From NCBI RefSeq assembly GCF_022698145.1, contig NZ_JALDAX010000012.1:220494-284493 (forward strand): a stretch of DNA of 64,000 nucleotides, written 5' to 3'. The notes below the pieces were generated by a model. It was given only the letters and a program-made list of their open reading frames with translations. It was not told where the DNA came from and ran no database searches. Positions 55,317 through 64,000 of the stretch are shown here, in pieces. How positions within the stretch are numbered: position 1 is the stretch's first letter; each line of letters opens with the position of its first letter. The stretch comes from Streptomyces spinosisporus (lineage in GTDB: Bacteria; Actinomycetota; Actinomycetes; Streptomycetales; Streptomycetaceae). Both the position numbers and the translations under genes were made by a program.

Positions 55317-56681
55317 GTGGCAGACCGCACACCCCCACTCGGCGTCGAGGAGCTGCACGCCCTCGTCGCGAGCGGTGAGATCGACACTGTCGTCCTGGCC
55401 TTTCCCGACATGCAAGGGCGCCTCCAGGGCAAGCGGTTCGCCGCCCGCTTCTTCCTCGACGAGGTCCTGCACCACGGCACCGAGGGCTGCAACTACCTCC
55501 TCGCCGTCGACACCGAGATGAACACCGTCGACGGCTACGCCATGTCCTCCTGGGACCGCGGCTACGGCGACTTCGCCATGCACCCGGACCTCACCACCCT
55601 GCGCCGCGTGCCCTGGAACCCCGGCACCGCCATGGTCGTCGCCGACCTCGCCTGGAACGACGGCTCACCCGTCCTCGCCGCCCCCCGGCAGATCCTGCGC
55701 CGCCAGCTCGACCGCCTCGCCGAACACGGCTTCACCGCCCAGGTCGGCACGGAGCTGGAGTTCATCGTCTTCAAGGACACCTACGAGCAGGCCTGGGACG
55801 CCAACTACCGCGGCCTGACACCGGCGAACCAGTACAACATCGACTACTCGGTGCTCGGTACCGGCCGTATCGAGCCGCTGCTGCGCCGCATCCGCAACGA
55901 GATGGCGGGCGCGGGCCTGACCGTCGAGTCCGCCAAGGGGGAGTGCAACCCCGGCCAGCACGAGATCGCCTTCCGCTACGACGAGGCCTTGCGCACCTGC
56001 GACCAGCACGCGATCTACAAGACCGGCACCAAGGAGATCGCCGCGCAGGAGGGCGTCTCGATCACCTTCATGGCCAAGTACAACGAGCGCGAGGGCAACT
56101 CCTGCCACATCCATCTCTCGCTCGCGGACGCCGCCGGCAACAACGTCATGCCCGGGGACGGCGAGGACGGCATGTCCGACGTCATGCGCTACTTCCTCGC
56201 CGGACAGCTCGCCGCGCTGCGCGACTTCTCGCTCCTGTACGCCCCCAACATCAACTCCTACAAGCGGTTCCAGCCGGGCTCCTTCGCCCCGACCGCCGTG
56301 GCCTGGGGCCACGACAACCGCACCTGCGCCCTGCGGGTCGTCGGCCACGGCCGCTCCCTGCGCTTCGAGAACCGGCTGCCCGGCGGCGACGTCAACCCGC
56401 ACCTCGCCGTCGCCGGTCTGGTGGCGGCCGGGCTGTACGGCATCGAGCAGAAGCTGGAGCTGCCCGACGCCTGTCCCGGCAACGCGTACACCGCCGGGTA
56501 CGAGCACGTCCCGACCACGCTCCGGGAGGCCGCCACGCTCTGGGAGAACAGCCCGATCGCCAAGGCCGCCTTCGGTGACGAGGTCGTCGCCCACTACCGC
56601 AACATGGCGCGCGTCGAGCTGGAGGCCTTCGACGCCGCGGTGACCGACTGGGAGCTGCGCCGCTCCTTCGAACGCATGTGA
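55317..56681 (+). CDS. glnA4: Gamma-glutamyl-amine ligase, GlnA4-like glutamine synthetase homologue
   Basis: 454 residues from GTG 55317 with GAAGGAGAT 6 bases upstream. Glutamine synthetase fold: LAFPDMQGRLQGKRF in the beta-grasp domain, metal ligands in GTELEFIVF and KGECNPGQHEIAFRY, and HIHLSL, FENRLPGGDVNPHLAV near the end. Length and substitutions in the active site set it apart from true GlnA. It resembles S. coelicolor GlnA4, which glutamylates ethanolamine; here an amine as substrate fits the aldehyde dehydrogenase and hydrolase beside it. Confidence 0.85.
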   Translation: MADRTPPLGVEELHALVASGEIDTVVLAFPDMQGRLQGKRFAARFFLDEVLHHGTEGCNYLLAVDTEMNTVDGYAMSSWDRGYGDFAMHPDLTTLRRVPWNPGTAMVVADLAWNDGSPVLAAPRQILRRQLDRLAEHGFTAQVGTELEFIVFKDTYEQAWDANYRGLTPANQYNIDYSVLGTGRIEPLLRRIRNEMAGAGLTVESAKGECNPGQHEIAFRYDEALRTCDQHAIYKTGTKEIAAQEGVSITFMAKYNEREGNSCHIHLSLADAAGNNVMPGDGEDGMSDVMRYFLAGQLAALRDFSLLYAPNINSYKRFQPGSFAPTAVAWGHDNRTCALRVVGHGRSLRFENRLPGGDVNPHLAVAGLVAAGLYGIEQKLELPDACPGNAYTAGYEHVPTTLREAATLWENSPIAKAAFGDEVVAHYRNMARVELEAFDAAVTDWELRRSFERM

Positions 56682-58069
56682 GGCCCTTCTTGTCGCACGA
56701 GTTTGAGCTCCAGGTACTGAACCCGGCCACCGAGGAGGTCGTCGCCACCGTCCCCGGCGCCACCGCGGCCGACGTGGACGCCGCCGTCGTACGCGCCACC
56801 GCCGCACAGGCCGGGTGGGCGGCGCTGCCGCCCGCCGACCGGGCCCGGCTGCTGCGCCGGTTCGCGGTCGCCGTCGACGAACACCTCGAAGAGCTAGCCC
56901 GGTTGGAGGTCCGCGAGGCCGGCCACACCATCGGCAACGCCCGCTGGGAGGCGGGCAACGTCCGTGACCTGCTCGACTACGCCGCCGGGGGAGTGGAGCG
57001 ACTCCTGGGCCACCAGATCCCGGTGCCCGGCGGCCTGAACGTCACGATCCTCGAACCGCTCGGCGTCGTCGGCGTCATCGCGCCCTGGAACTTCCCCATG
57101 CCGATCGCCGCCTGGGGCACGGCACCGGCGCTCGCGGCGGGCAACGCGGTCCTCCTCAAGCCCGCCGAGACCACCCCGCTGACCGCGCTCCGCCTCGCCG
57201 AACTCGCCCTGGAGGCAGGCCTGCCCGAGCACCTGTTCCAGGTGCTTCCCGGCCGCGGACCCGTCGCGGGCAACGCCCTCGTCGAGCACCCGGGCGTCGC
57301 GAAGATCGTGTTCACCGGGTCGACCGCCGTGGGCAAGCAGGTGCTGGCGAAGGGCTCGGCGCTGCTCAAGCGCGTCACCCTCGAACTCGGCGGCAAGAGC
57401 CCCAACATCGTCTTCGCCGACGCCGACCTGGAGGCCGCCGCGGCAGCCGCCCCCATGTCCTTCCTGGACAACTCCGGCCAGGACTGCTGCGCCCGCACCC
57501 GCATCCTCGTCCAGCGCTCCGTCCACGACCGCTTCCTGGAACTCCTCGCCCCCGCGATCGAGTCCGTCCTCGTCGGCGACCCGGCCGACGAGAAGACGGA
57601 CATGGGCCCGCTGATCTCCAAGTCCCAGCTGGAGCGCGTGCGTTCCTACGTCGACACGGGCGCCCCCGGCATCCGCGGCACGGCCCCCGACGGACCCGGC
57701 TTCTGGTTCCCGCCCACCCTCCTGACCGGCGTCGAGCCGCACGCGCGCGTGGCCGTCGAGGAGGTCTTCGGCCCGGTCGCCGTGGTCCTTCCCTTCGACG
57801 ACGAGGCGGACGCCGTGGCCCTCGCCAACGCCACCGACTACGGCCTCTCCGGCTCCCTGTGGACCCGGGACGTGGGCCGCGCCCTGCGCGTCTCGCAGGC
57901 CGTCCGCGCCGGGAACCTCTCCGTCAACTCCCACTCCAGCGTCCGCTACTGGACCCCGTTCGGCGGCTTCAAGCAGTCCGGAATCGGCCGTGAACTCGGC
58001 CCGGACGCCCTGGCCGCCTTCACCGAGACCAAGAACGTCTTCATCAGCACGGAAGGCCCCGCACAGTGA
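56678..58069 (+). CDS. Aldehyde dehydrogenase of the gamma-glutamyl-amine pathway
   Basis: 463 residues. NAD-binding APWNFPMPIAAWG, KPAETTPLTA, FTGSTAVGK, general-base Glu in LELGGKSP and catalytic Cys270 in GQDCCA. It would oxidise the gamma-glutamyl-aminoaldehyde formed from the ligase product. GTG 56678 overlaps the glnA4 stop (GTGA); TTG 56690 with GAGG upstream is an alternative. The next gene also overlaps by GTGA. Confidence 0.93.
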   Translation: MRPFLSHEFELQVLNPATEEVVATVPGATAADVDAAVVRATAAQAGWAALPPADRARLLRRFAVAVDEHLEELARLEVREAGHTIGNARWEAGNVRDLLDYAAGGVERLLGHQIPVPGGLNVTILEPLGVVGVIAPWNFPMPIAAWGTAPALAAGNAVLLKPAETTPLTALRLAELALEAGLPEHLFQVLPGRGPVAGNALVEHPGVAKIVFTGSTAVGKQVLAKGSALLKRVTLELGGKSPNIVFADADLEAAAAAAPMSFLDNSGQDCCARTRILVQRSVHDRFLELLAPAIESVLVGDPADEKTDMGPLISKSQLERVRSYVDTGAPGIRGTAPDGPGFWFPPTLLTGVEPHARVAVEEVFGPVAVVLPFDDEADAVALANATDYGLSGSLWTRDVGRALRVSQAVRAGNLSVNSHSSVRYWTPFGGFKQSGIGRELGPDALAAFTETKNVFISTEGPAQ

Positions 58070-58848
58070 CCGACGAAAACATCTGCCGCCGCCTGGTGGG
58101 CCGCACCGCCGTCATCACCGGAGCCGGCAGCGGCATCGGACTCGCCACCGCGCGCAGGCTCGCCTCCGAGGGCGCGCACGTCGTCTGCGGCGACGTCGAC
58201 GAGGCCCGCGGCAAGGCGGCCGCCGAGGAGGTCGGCGGACTCTTCGTGAAGGTGGACGTCACCGACGCCGAGCAGGTCGAGGCCCTGTTCAGGACCGCCT
58301 TCGACATCTACGGCAGTGTCGACGTCGCCTTCAACAACGCGGGCATCTCCCCGCCCGACGACGACTCCATCCTGGAGACCGGCCTGGAGGCCTGGAAGCG
58401 CGTCCAGGAGGTCAACCTCACCTCCGTCTACCTGTGCTGCAAGGCCGCCATCCCCTACATGCGCCGCCAGGGCAGGGGCTCCATCATCAACACGGCGTCT
58501 TTCGTGGCGCGGATGGGCGCGGCCACCTCCCAGATCTCGTACACCGCGTCCAAGGGCGGCGTGCTCGCCATGTCCCGCGAACTGGGCGTGCAGTTCGCCC
58601 GCGAGGGCATCCGCGTGAACGCGCTGTGCCCCGGACCGGTCAACACCCCGCTGCTGCAGGAGCTGTTCGCGAAGGACCCGGAGCGGGCCGCCCGCCGGCT
58701 GGTGCACATCCCGGTCGGCCGGTTCGCCGAGGCCGACGAGATCGCCGCCGCCGTGGCCTTCCTGGCCAGCGACGACGCGTCGTTCGTCAACGCCACCGAC
58801 TTCCTGGTCGACGGCGGGCTCGCGGGCGCGTACGTCACACCGCTCTAG
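58066..58848 (+). CDS. Short-chain dehydrogenase/reductase
   Basis: 260 residues. Rossmann motif TGAGSGIG, NNAG, catalytic Ser with YTASKGG, and the C-terminal ATDFLVDGG. Classical SDR; it could oxidise the alcohol of a gamma-glutamylated amino alcohol to the aldehyde used by the preceding enzyme, which fits an ethanolamine-type substrate. GTG 58066 overlaps the aldehyde dehydrogenase stop. Last gene of the operon; no clear terminator follows. Confidence 0.92.
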   Translation: MTDENICRRLVGRTAVITGAGSGIGLATARRLASEGAHVVCGDVDEARGKAAAEEVGGLFVKVDVTDAEQVEALFRTAFDIYGSVDVAFNNAGISPPDDDSILETGLEAWKRVQEVNLTSVYLCCKAAIPYMRRQGRGSIINTASFVARMGAATSQISYTASKGGVLAMSRELGVQFAREGIRVNALCPGPVNTPLLQELFAKDPERAARRLVHIPVGRFAEADEIAAAVAFLASDDASFVNATDFLVDGGLAGAYVTPL

Positions 58849-58890
58849 GAGTCGTGTCCCGATCCTCGACGCCCGTCCTAGAGTGCCTCA

Positions 58891-59817
58891 ATGAGCATGT
58901 CGCCCCCGCCCGGCTGGTATCCCGATCCGTCGGCCCCCCACCTGCAGCGATGGTGGGACGGCACGACCTGGACCGAGCACCGCGCCCCGGCCGCCGCGCC
59001 GACGGCTCCCGTGCCGCCGCCGTCGGCCGGGGGCGGCGGCACCGGCCGGGCGAAGGTCGTCGCGCTGATCGCCGCGGGCGCCGTCCTCGTCGCCGCCATC
59101 GTCACGGGCGGGCTCTACCTCGGCAGGGGCGACGACGGCGACGGCGAGGACGTCCGCAGCGTCCCGAACCCCGCCACCTCCGGCGCCTCACCCACCACCG
59201 ACGCCCCCTCGCCCTCGGCGTCCACGTCCCAGCCCTCGGCCGACGACCCGGCCGTCGTCACCGACCAGCTCAACGGCATCACGCTGCCGCTGCCCGACGG
59301 TTGGGTCAGGCCGCAGTACGTCACCGAGGACGACGTCGTCATGACCACCGACGGGACCTACGACTGCCCGGGCGACTCCGGGGTGTGCCGGCACGGCCTG
59401 GTCATCTCCCGCACGGCGACCGGGAACGACGGAAGCTCCCCCGAGGCCCTCGCCAAGAAGGACATCTCCGACGCCGCCGACGCGGCCTACGACCGCGACC
59501 TCGTCGGCCGGCGCCCCTTCGGCGGCATCGAGTCCCACCAGCAGGTCGCATCCGGCCAGATCGCGGTCGCGGGCCGGGCGGGGTACTACGTCCGCTGGCG
59601 GGTGAAGACGGCCAAGGGCCCCGGCGGCTACGTCGAGTCGCTCGCCTTCCCCTCCAGCGTCGGCACCGAGGCGCCGGTGCTCGTCCGGTTCGTCTTCGAC
59701 GCGGGCGAGGACGGACCGCCGCTCACCGACATGGACAAGATCACCAGGGGCATCCGGTCCATCGACGACGCGGCCACCGGCGGCGGCGTGGGAAGCAGCA
59801 TCGGCCCCACGGACTGA
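58891..59817 (+). CDS. DUF2510 membrane-anchored protein
   Basis: 308 residues. N-terminal DUF2510 (PPGWYPDPSAPHLQRWWDGTTWTEH), a Pro/Ala linker, one membrane helix near 55-75, a Ser/Thr/Pro-rich stretch, then an outer domain with two Cys (YDCPGDSGVC). The small Trp-rich DUF2510 domain is common in actinobacterial membrane proteins; function not assigned. ATG 58891. Converges on the racemase-fold gene with no visible terminator. Confidence 0.8.
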   Translation: MSMSPPPGWYPDPSAPHLQRWWDGTTWTEHRAPAAAPTAPVPPPSAGGGGTGRAKVVALIAAGAVLVAAIVTGGLYLGRGDDGDGEDVRSVPNPATSGASPTTDAPSPSASTSQPSADDPAVVTDQLNGITLPLPDGWVRPQYVTEDDVVMTTDGTYDCPGDSGVCRHGLVISRTATGNDGSSPEALAKKDISDAADAAYDRDLVGRRPFGGIESHQQVASGQIAVAGRAGYYVRWRVKTAKGPGGYVESLAFPSSVGTEAPVLVRFVFDAGEDGPPLTDMDKITRGIRSIDDAATGGGVGSSIGPTD

Positions 59818-59854
59818 GGGCCGACGCTCCAGGAACGGGCGGGCAGCCGGGTCG

Positions 59855-61057
59855 CTACAGGAAGGTGTGACCTTCCCCGCGGTACGTCGGAACGGTGGCC
59901 GTCACGGTCTCGCCCTGCACGAGGTGCAGTACGTCGAACCGCTCGCAGAGCTCACCGGCCTTGGCGTGCCGGAACCACACCTTGTCGCCGATCAGCAGGT
60001 CGTCGGCGGGGGAGCCGAGCAGCGGGGTCTGCACCTCGCCGGGGCCCTCCTGCGGGTCGTAGCGCAGGCCCTCGGGCAGATGGGGGACCGGCAGCCGGTC
60101 ACCGCCGGCCGCACCGGAGGCGGGGTATCCGCCGCCGAGCACCGTCACCACCCCGACCCCGGGGCGACGCACGACGGGCAGGGCGAACAGCGCCGCCGGA
60201 CGCCCGCTGAAGGACGTGTAGTTGTCGAACAGCCGCGGCACGTACAGCCCGGATCCCGCGCCGATCTCGGTGACCGCGTCCTCCGCGGCCGTGTACTGCA
60301 CACTGCCGGTGCCGCCGCCGTTGACGAACTCCAGGTCGGGCACGACCGCCCGGACCGCACGCACGACGGCGCCGCGCCGCTCGGCCAGCTCCCGGCGCGC
60401 CGTGGCCTGCATCAGGCGCACGGCACGCGACCGCAGGGGATGCCCGGCGACGGAGTCACCGACGCCCGCGATGTGGCCCTCGTAGCCCATGATCCCCACG
60501 ACCTTGAAGCCGGGCCGCCGCGCGACGGCCCGCGCCATGTCGGCGACCTGGGCGGGGGAGTGCAGCGGCGAACGGCGCGCCCCGATGCGCACGCGTCCCC
60601 CCAGCAGCTTCAGCGAGGTGTCCAACTCCAGGCAGACCCGGATGACTTCGCGCCCGCCGTCGCGCGCCTCGTCGATGAACCGCAGCTGCGCCGGGTCGTC
60701 GACCATCACGGTCACGGCGGCGGCGAGCTTCGGGTCGGCGGCCAGTTCCGCGTAGGCGGCGCGGTCCGCGGACGGATAGGCGAGCAGGATGTCGTCGAAA
60801 CCGCTGCGCGCCAGCCAGAGGGACTCGGCGAGGGTGAAGGCCATCACACCTGCGAACCCGTCCCGGTCCAGGACCCGCTCCAGCAGGGCCCGGCAGCGTA
60901 CGGACTTGCTGGCGACGCGGATCGTCTTGCCGCCCGCACGGCGCACGAGATCGTCCGCGTTGGCGTCGAAGGCATCCAGGTCCACGATGGCCAAGGGGGC
61001 GTCCAGGTGGGCGGTGGCCCGGTCGTAACGGGCCCGGTCGGCGGCGCGCGCAGTCAT
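59855..61057 (-). CDS. PLP-dependent alanine racemase-fold enzyme (amino acid deaminase/aldolase type)
   Basis: 400 residues from ATG 61057. Alanine-racemase N-domain barrel with PLP Lys51 in RVASKSVRC, then PDLEFVNGGGTGSV and a C-terminal beta domain with GSPADDLLIGDKVWFRHAKAGELCERFD. The layout is that of D-threonine aldolase/D-serine dehydratase-like (DSD1) proteins rather than of true alanine racemase. Substrate unknown. Ribosome site weak; longer in-frame extension upstream is shadow sequence. Confidence 0.88.
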   Translation of the reverse strand: MTARAADRARYDRATAHLDAPLAIVDLDAFDANADDLVRRAGGKTIRVASKSVRCRALLERVLDRDGFAGVMAFTLAESLWLARSGFDDILLAYPSADRAAYAELAADPKLAAAVTVMVDDPAQLRFIDEARDGGREVIRVCLELDTSLKLLGGRVRIGARRSPLHSPAQVADMARAVARRPGFKVVGIMGYEGHIAGVGDSVAGHPLRSRAVRLMQATARRELAERRGAVVRAVRAVVPDLEFVNGGGTGSVQYTAAEDAVTEIGAGSGLYVPRLFDNYTSFSGRPAALFALPVVRRPGVGVVTVLGGGYPASGAAGGDRLPVPHLPEGLRYDPQEGPGEVQTPLLGSPADDLLIGDKVWFRHAKAGELCERFDVLHLVQGETVTATVPTYRGEGHTFL

Positions 61058-61334
61058 GAACGAAGCCTGCCAGACAGGATTACCGCAGGGTAGGGGGACG
61101 TTCCGGGCAGATCCCCCGGGCTCGTGGACTGGTTCCCGAATCGACATCCGCAACCCGTAGAGTGACGCGCACGTACGGCGGAACGACGTCGGCGCACACG
61201 GTGCCGACGGATGCCGGTCCGCCCGTACGGGTATGCGTGCCCCGGGACGGAGTGACCCGGCGTCGACCGGTTGAGCGCACGGACGACGGCCCGCGTACTG
61301 GTAGTCGGCCCGGGCGCGAGGAAACGGGGGGTGC

Positions 61335-62756
61335 ATGAGCACGGAAGCGCAGCACGCCGCGATTCCGCCGCGTCCCCCCAAGCCGCCGACAGCCGGGACG
61401 ACCCCCGAACCCGCCCGGGACGCGAACGACGCCCCGCCCTCCGCGACGTCCGACACCTGGTCCCCCTGGCACCGCACACCCCGGTCCCCGCAGGACGACG
61501 GCGAACCGGACGGGGAGTCCGTGCCGCGTCCCGGTCCCGGTGCCGTGGCCGACGGTGGTGCCGTGGCCGGTGGGGCCCAGGAGGTCCGGGCCCGGTTCCC
61601 GCGGCTGCGCGCGCCCTCCGAGGAGAGGACGGAGCCGCCCCCGCCGCAGGCATCCGCACGCTTCCCGGACGCACCTCCGGTGGCCGGACGGGAGAAGGAC
61701 GGGGCCGGTTCGGCGGCAGCCGACGCACCGCCGCAGCCGAGCCGCCGTCCCACGACGCCGCCGCGACCCGTGAAGGCGCCCGCGGAGACGCCGCAGGAAT
61801 CCACCACACGGCTGCGCCCGATCCCTCCGGAGACCGAGGCCGTACCGCCCATGCCCGCCTCCCGCCCGCAGGGCAGGGGCACGGAGCCCGACCCGGCCCT
61901 CTCCTGGAGCGCTCCGAGCGCTCCGAGCACCGAGCGGCCCGTGGTCTCGTTCGCGGAGCCCGAGGGCTACGACGATCGGGCCAGACCCCGCCCGCTCGGC
62001 GCTCGGGTGCGCCCGCGCACCGCCGCGATCGCCGCCTGTCTGGTGCTCGGGCTCGGCCTCATCGGCGGTGCCGTGACCGGGAGTTGGCTGGTCGGGGGCA
62101 CCGGCGACGGCGGCACGCGGGACACCTTCGCCGAGGCCGCGAGCCTGTGGCACAGCGTGCCCGTGGACCGTCTGTTCCCGCCGACGGTGAAGGGCACCGG
62201 CGCAGGCCCCGGCGGCGCCGACCGCACGTGGACGCGCGTCGCCGTCGCACCGGACAGCGGCTGCAAGGGCGCCTTCGACCCGCTGTTGCAGAAGGCCCTC
62301 GCCCCCGCCGGCTGCCGCCGCCTGCTGCGCGCCACCTACACCGACGCCACCCAGAGCTTCGTCACCACCGTCGGCATGGTGTTCACCAAGGCCGACGCCC
62401 CGTCCATGGAGGCCCTCGCCAAGCGCTTCCAGAACGAAGGCCTCGGCACCCGCACCGATCTCATGCCCCGCCCCTTCGCCGAGAAGGACAGCCCCGCGGC
62501 CCGGTTCGGCGACAAGCAGCGTGCCTCATGGACGATCTCGGTCCTCACCGACGCCCCCGTCGTCGTCTACGCCGTCTCCGGCTGGACCGACGGCCGCACC
62601 GTCGACACCCCGGTCCCCGCCGAGCAGGCCACGCAGCCCGGCACCACCTCGCCCCCGGCCCAGGCGGGGCTCGGCAACGAGGCCCAGGGACTGGCCGACC
62701 GCATCGAACGGGCCCTGCGCAAAGACGTCACCTCGCCCACGGAGAAGCCCTCGTGA
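61335..62756 (+). CDS. Membrane protein with long Pro-rich cytoplasmic region
   Basis: 473 residues. Residues 1-225 are Pro/Arg/Glu-rich and probably unstructured, one membrane helix at about 232-255 (ACLVLGLGLIGGAVTGSWL), then an outer domain with two Cys (DSGCKG, AGCRR). ATG 61335 after GGGGGG. The stop codon overlaps the mycosin gene start (GTGA), so the two are co-expressed. Family not recognised. Confidence 0.78.
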   Translation: MSTEAQHAAIPPRPPKPPTAGTTPEPARDANDAPPSATSDTWSPWHRTPRSPQDDGEPDGESVPRPGPGAVADGGAVAGGAQEVRARFPRLRAPSEERTEPPPPQASARFPDAPPVAGREKDGAGSAAADAPPQPSRRPTTPPRPVKAPAETPQESTTRLRPIPPETEAVPPMPASRPQGRGTEPDPALSWSAPSAPSTERPVVSFAEPEGYDDRARPRPLGARVRPRTAAIAACLVLGLGLIGGAVTGSWLVGGTGDGGTRDTFAEAASLWHSVPVDRLFPPTVKGTGAGPGGADRTWTRVAVAPDSGCKGAFDPLLQKALAPAGCRRLLRATYTDATQSFVTTVGMVFTKADAPSMEALAKRFQNEGLGTRTDLMPRPFAEKDSPAARFGDKQRASWTISVLTDAPVVVYAVSGWTDGRTVDTPVPAEQATQPGTTSPPAQAGLGNEAQGLADRIERALRKDVTSPTEKPS

Positions 62757-64000
62757 AGCGCAGCACCCCAGGGAAGCGCAGCACTCCAGTGAAGCGCCGC
62801 ACCCTCGTGAAGCGCCGCAACGGAGCGCGCACCGGAGCGCTGGGCGTCCTCCTCGCCGCCTCCGTCGCCCTCGTCCCGCCGACCGTCGCGCACGCCGACG
62901 GCATCCGCGCCCAGCAGTGGGCCCTCGACGCCATGCACACCCAGCAGGCCTGGCAGACCACCAAGGGCAAGGGCATCACCGTCGCCGTCCTGGACACCGG
63001 CGTCGAGACCGACCACCCCGACCTGGCCGGGAACGTCCTGCCGGCGAAGGACATGATCGGCTTCGGGGCGAAGCAGGGGGACCGGGCCTGGGCCCGGCAC
63101 GGCACCGCCATGGCCGGCATCATCGCCGGTCACGGGCACGGCCCCGGCGACAGCGAGGGCGTCATGGGCATCGCGCCCGAGGCGAAGATCCTCCCCGTCC
63201 GCGTGATCCTGGAGGACGGCGACTCCGCCCGCGGCAAGGCCCGCAGCACCCGCGGCAACGCCCTCGCCGAAGGCATCCGCTGGGCCACCGACCACGGCGC
63301 CGACGTCATCAACCTATCGCTCGGCGACGACTCCGCCTCCGCCCACCCCGAACCCGGCGAGGACGAGGCGGTCCAGTACGCCCTGAAGAAGGGCGTGGCC
63401 GTCATCGCCTCGGCGGGCAACGGCGGCGAGAAGGGCGACCACGTCTCCTACCCGGCCGCCTACCCGGGCGTCATCGCCGCGACCGCGGTCGACCGCTTCG
63501 GCACCCGCGCCTCCTTCTCCACCCGCCGCTGGTACGCGACGGTCAGCGCCCCCGGCGTCGACATCGTCATCGCCGACCCCGACCACAAGTACTACGAGGG
63601 CTGGGGCACGAGCGCCGCCTCCGCCTTCGTCTCGGGCGCGGTCGCCCTCATCAAGGCCGCGCACCCCGGGCTGACCCCCGCCCAGATCAAACAGGTCCTG
63701 GAGGACACCGCCCGCAACGCCCCGGCCGGCGGGCGCGACGACTCCCGCGGCTTCGGCATGATCGACCCGGCCGCCGCCATCAAGGCCGCAGGCCACCTCA
63801 AGCCGGAGGGACTTCAGGTCGCGTCGTACGGCGACAAGTACTTCGGCCCGGGCCCGGACGCCGCCACGTCGGACGACGACCCCACGGGCTGGGCCGCCCC
63901 GCTCGCGGGCGGCCTCGGCGGGGTCCTACTGGTGATGGCCGTGGCCCTGTGGCGCGGCCGCCGCACCCGCTACGAGAACTTCCCGGCCCCGCCACGTCCC
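62753..64000 (+). CDS. Subtilisin-like membrane protease, mycosin-type (3' partial)
   Basis: At least 416 codons, open to the right edge. A basic N-terminus with three six-residue repeats (KRSTPG KRSTPV KRRTLV), a signal helix GVLLAASVALVPPTVAHA, then an S8 protease with Asp81 (AVLDTGV), His116 (RHGTAMAG), oxyanion Asn223 (SAGNGG) and Ser287 (GTSAAS), and a C-terminal membrane helix about 380-400 (GGLGGVLLVMAVALW). This layout matches mycosins of type VII secretion. GTG 62753 overlaps the previous stop; later in-frame GTGs after repeats are possible starts. Confidence 0.9.
   Translation, partial: MKRSTPGKRSTPVKRRTLVKRRNGARTGALGVLLAASVALVPPTVAHADGIRAQQWALDAMHTQQAWQTTKGKGITVAVLDTGVETDHPDLAGNVLPAKDMIGFGAKQGDRAWARHGTAMAGIIAGHGHGPGDSEGVMGIAPEAKILPVRVILEDGDSARGKARSTRGNALAEGIRWATDHGADVINLSLGDDSASAHPEPGEDEAVQYALKKGVAVIASAGNGGEKGDHVSYPAAYPGVIAATAVDRFGTRASFSTRRWYATVSAPGVDIVIADPDHKYYEGWGTSAASAFVSGAVALIKAAHPGLTPAQIKQVLEDTARNAPAGGRDDSRGFGMIDPAAAIKAAGHLKPEGLQVASYGDKYFGPGPDAATSDDDPTGWAAPLAGGLGGVLLVMAVALWRGRRTRYENFPAPPRP

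Noticed and set aside
57990..59870. 626-codon plus-strand frame over the SDR and DUF2510 genes
   Set aside because: Arg/Gly/Pro-rich out-of-frame reading of two well-supported genes.

Overview
The window is about 64 kb of very GC-rich DNA with GTG/TTG starts, ATGA/GTGA start-stop overlaps and strong hairpin terminators. The gene content (20S proteasome with Pup, a conservon, geosmin-type terpene synthase, DmdR/IdeR-type iron box) points to a Streptomyces chromosome, probably a conserved core region. No tRNA, rRNA, CRISPR array, insertion sequence or prophage was found.

Layout. 1-8012: cobalamin-dependent methionine synthase (5' end missing), a HAD phosphatase, and two paralogous solute-binding lipoproteins with no transporter beside them. 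8031-12492: orphan NarL-type response regulator, RecB/Cas4-like nuclease with a 12-residue repeat tail, site-2 protease, tRNA m1A58 methyltransferase. 12711-33121: a continuous protein-quality and DNA-damage block, in order secreted protein, ferredoxin, Arc/Mpa ATPase, Dop, Pup, an HNH endonuclease-VII protein, PrcB, PrcA, a LacI regulator and MFS pump, PafA, two FKBP isomerases, PafB, PafC, a zinc-ribbon protein, a small membrane protein, TatA, TatC and the HelY helicase. Pup is attached by PafA, removed by Dop, and pupylated substrates are unfolded by Arc into the PrcBA core; PafBC is the DNA-damage transcription activator.

33459-39137: a conservon (kinase, roadblock protein, DUF742 protein, small GTPase, CYP157-type P450; resembles cvn9/rar), convergent with a class I terpene synthase. 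39786-45416: RluA-type pseudouridine synthase, PadR regulator with a DrrAB-type ABC exporter, iron-regulated siderophore reductase, 5'-3' exonuclease. 45610-51288: glycine betaine/proline-betaine uptake ABC system whose permease is fused to two binding domains, an XRE-cupin regulator, and a frameshifted metal-chelate/cobalamin binding protein. 51200-53379: TDT transporter divergent from a LysR regulator. 53712-58848: a gamma-glutamylated-amine catabolic cluster (GntR regulator, GlnA4-like ligase, aldehyde dehydrogenase, SDR, gamma-glutamyl hydrolase) with a shared operator-like motif in front of both transcription units. 58891-64000: DUF2510 protein, PLP racemase-fold enzyme, and a membrane protein/mycosin pair that runs off the right edge.

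Most unusual points: degenerate tandem copies of the prcA 3' end downstream of prcA, and a similar 250-bp tandem duplication of the puuD 3' end; a nuclease gene locked between pup and prcB; Pup encoded already ending in Glu; a P450 without ExxR; and apparently shared promoter elements in the proteasome block.
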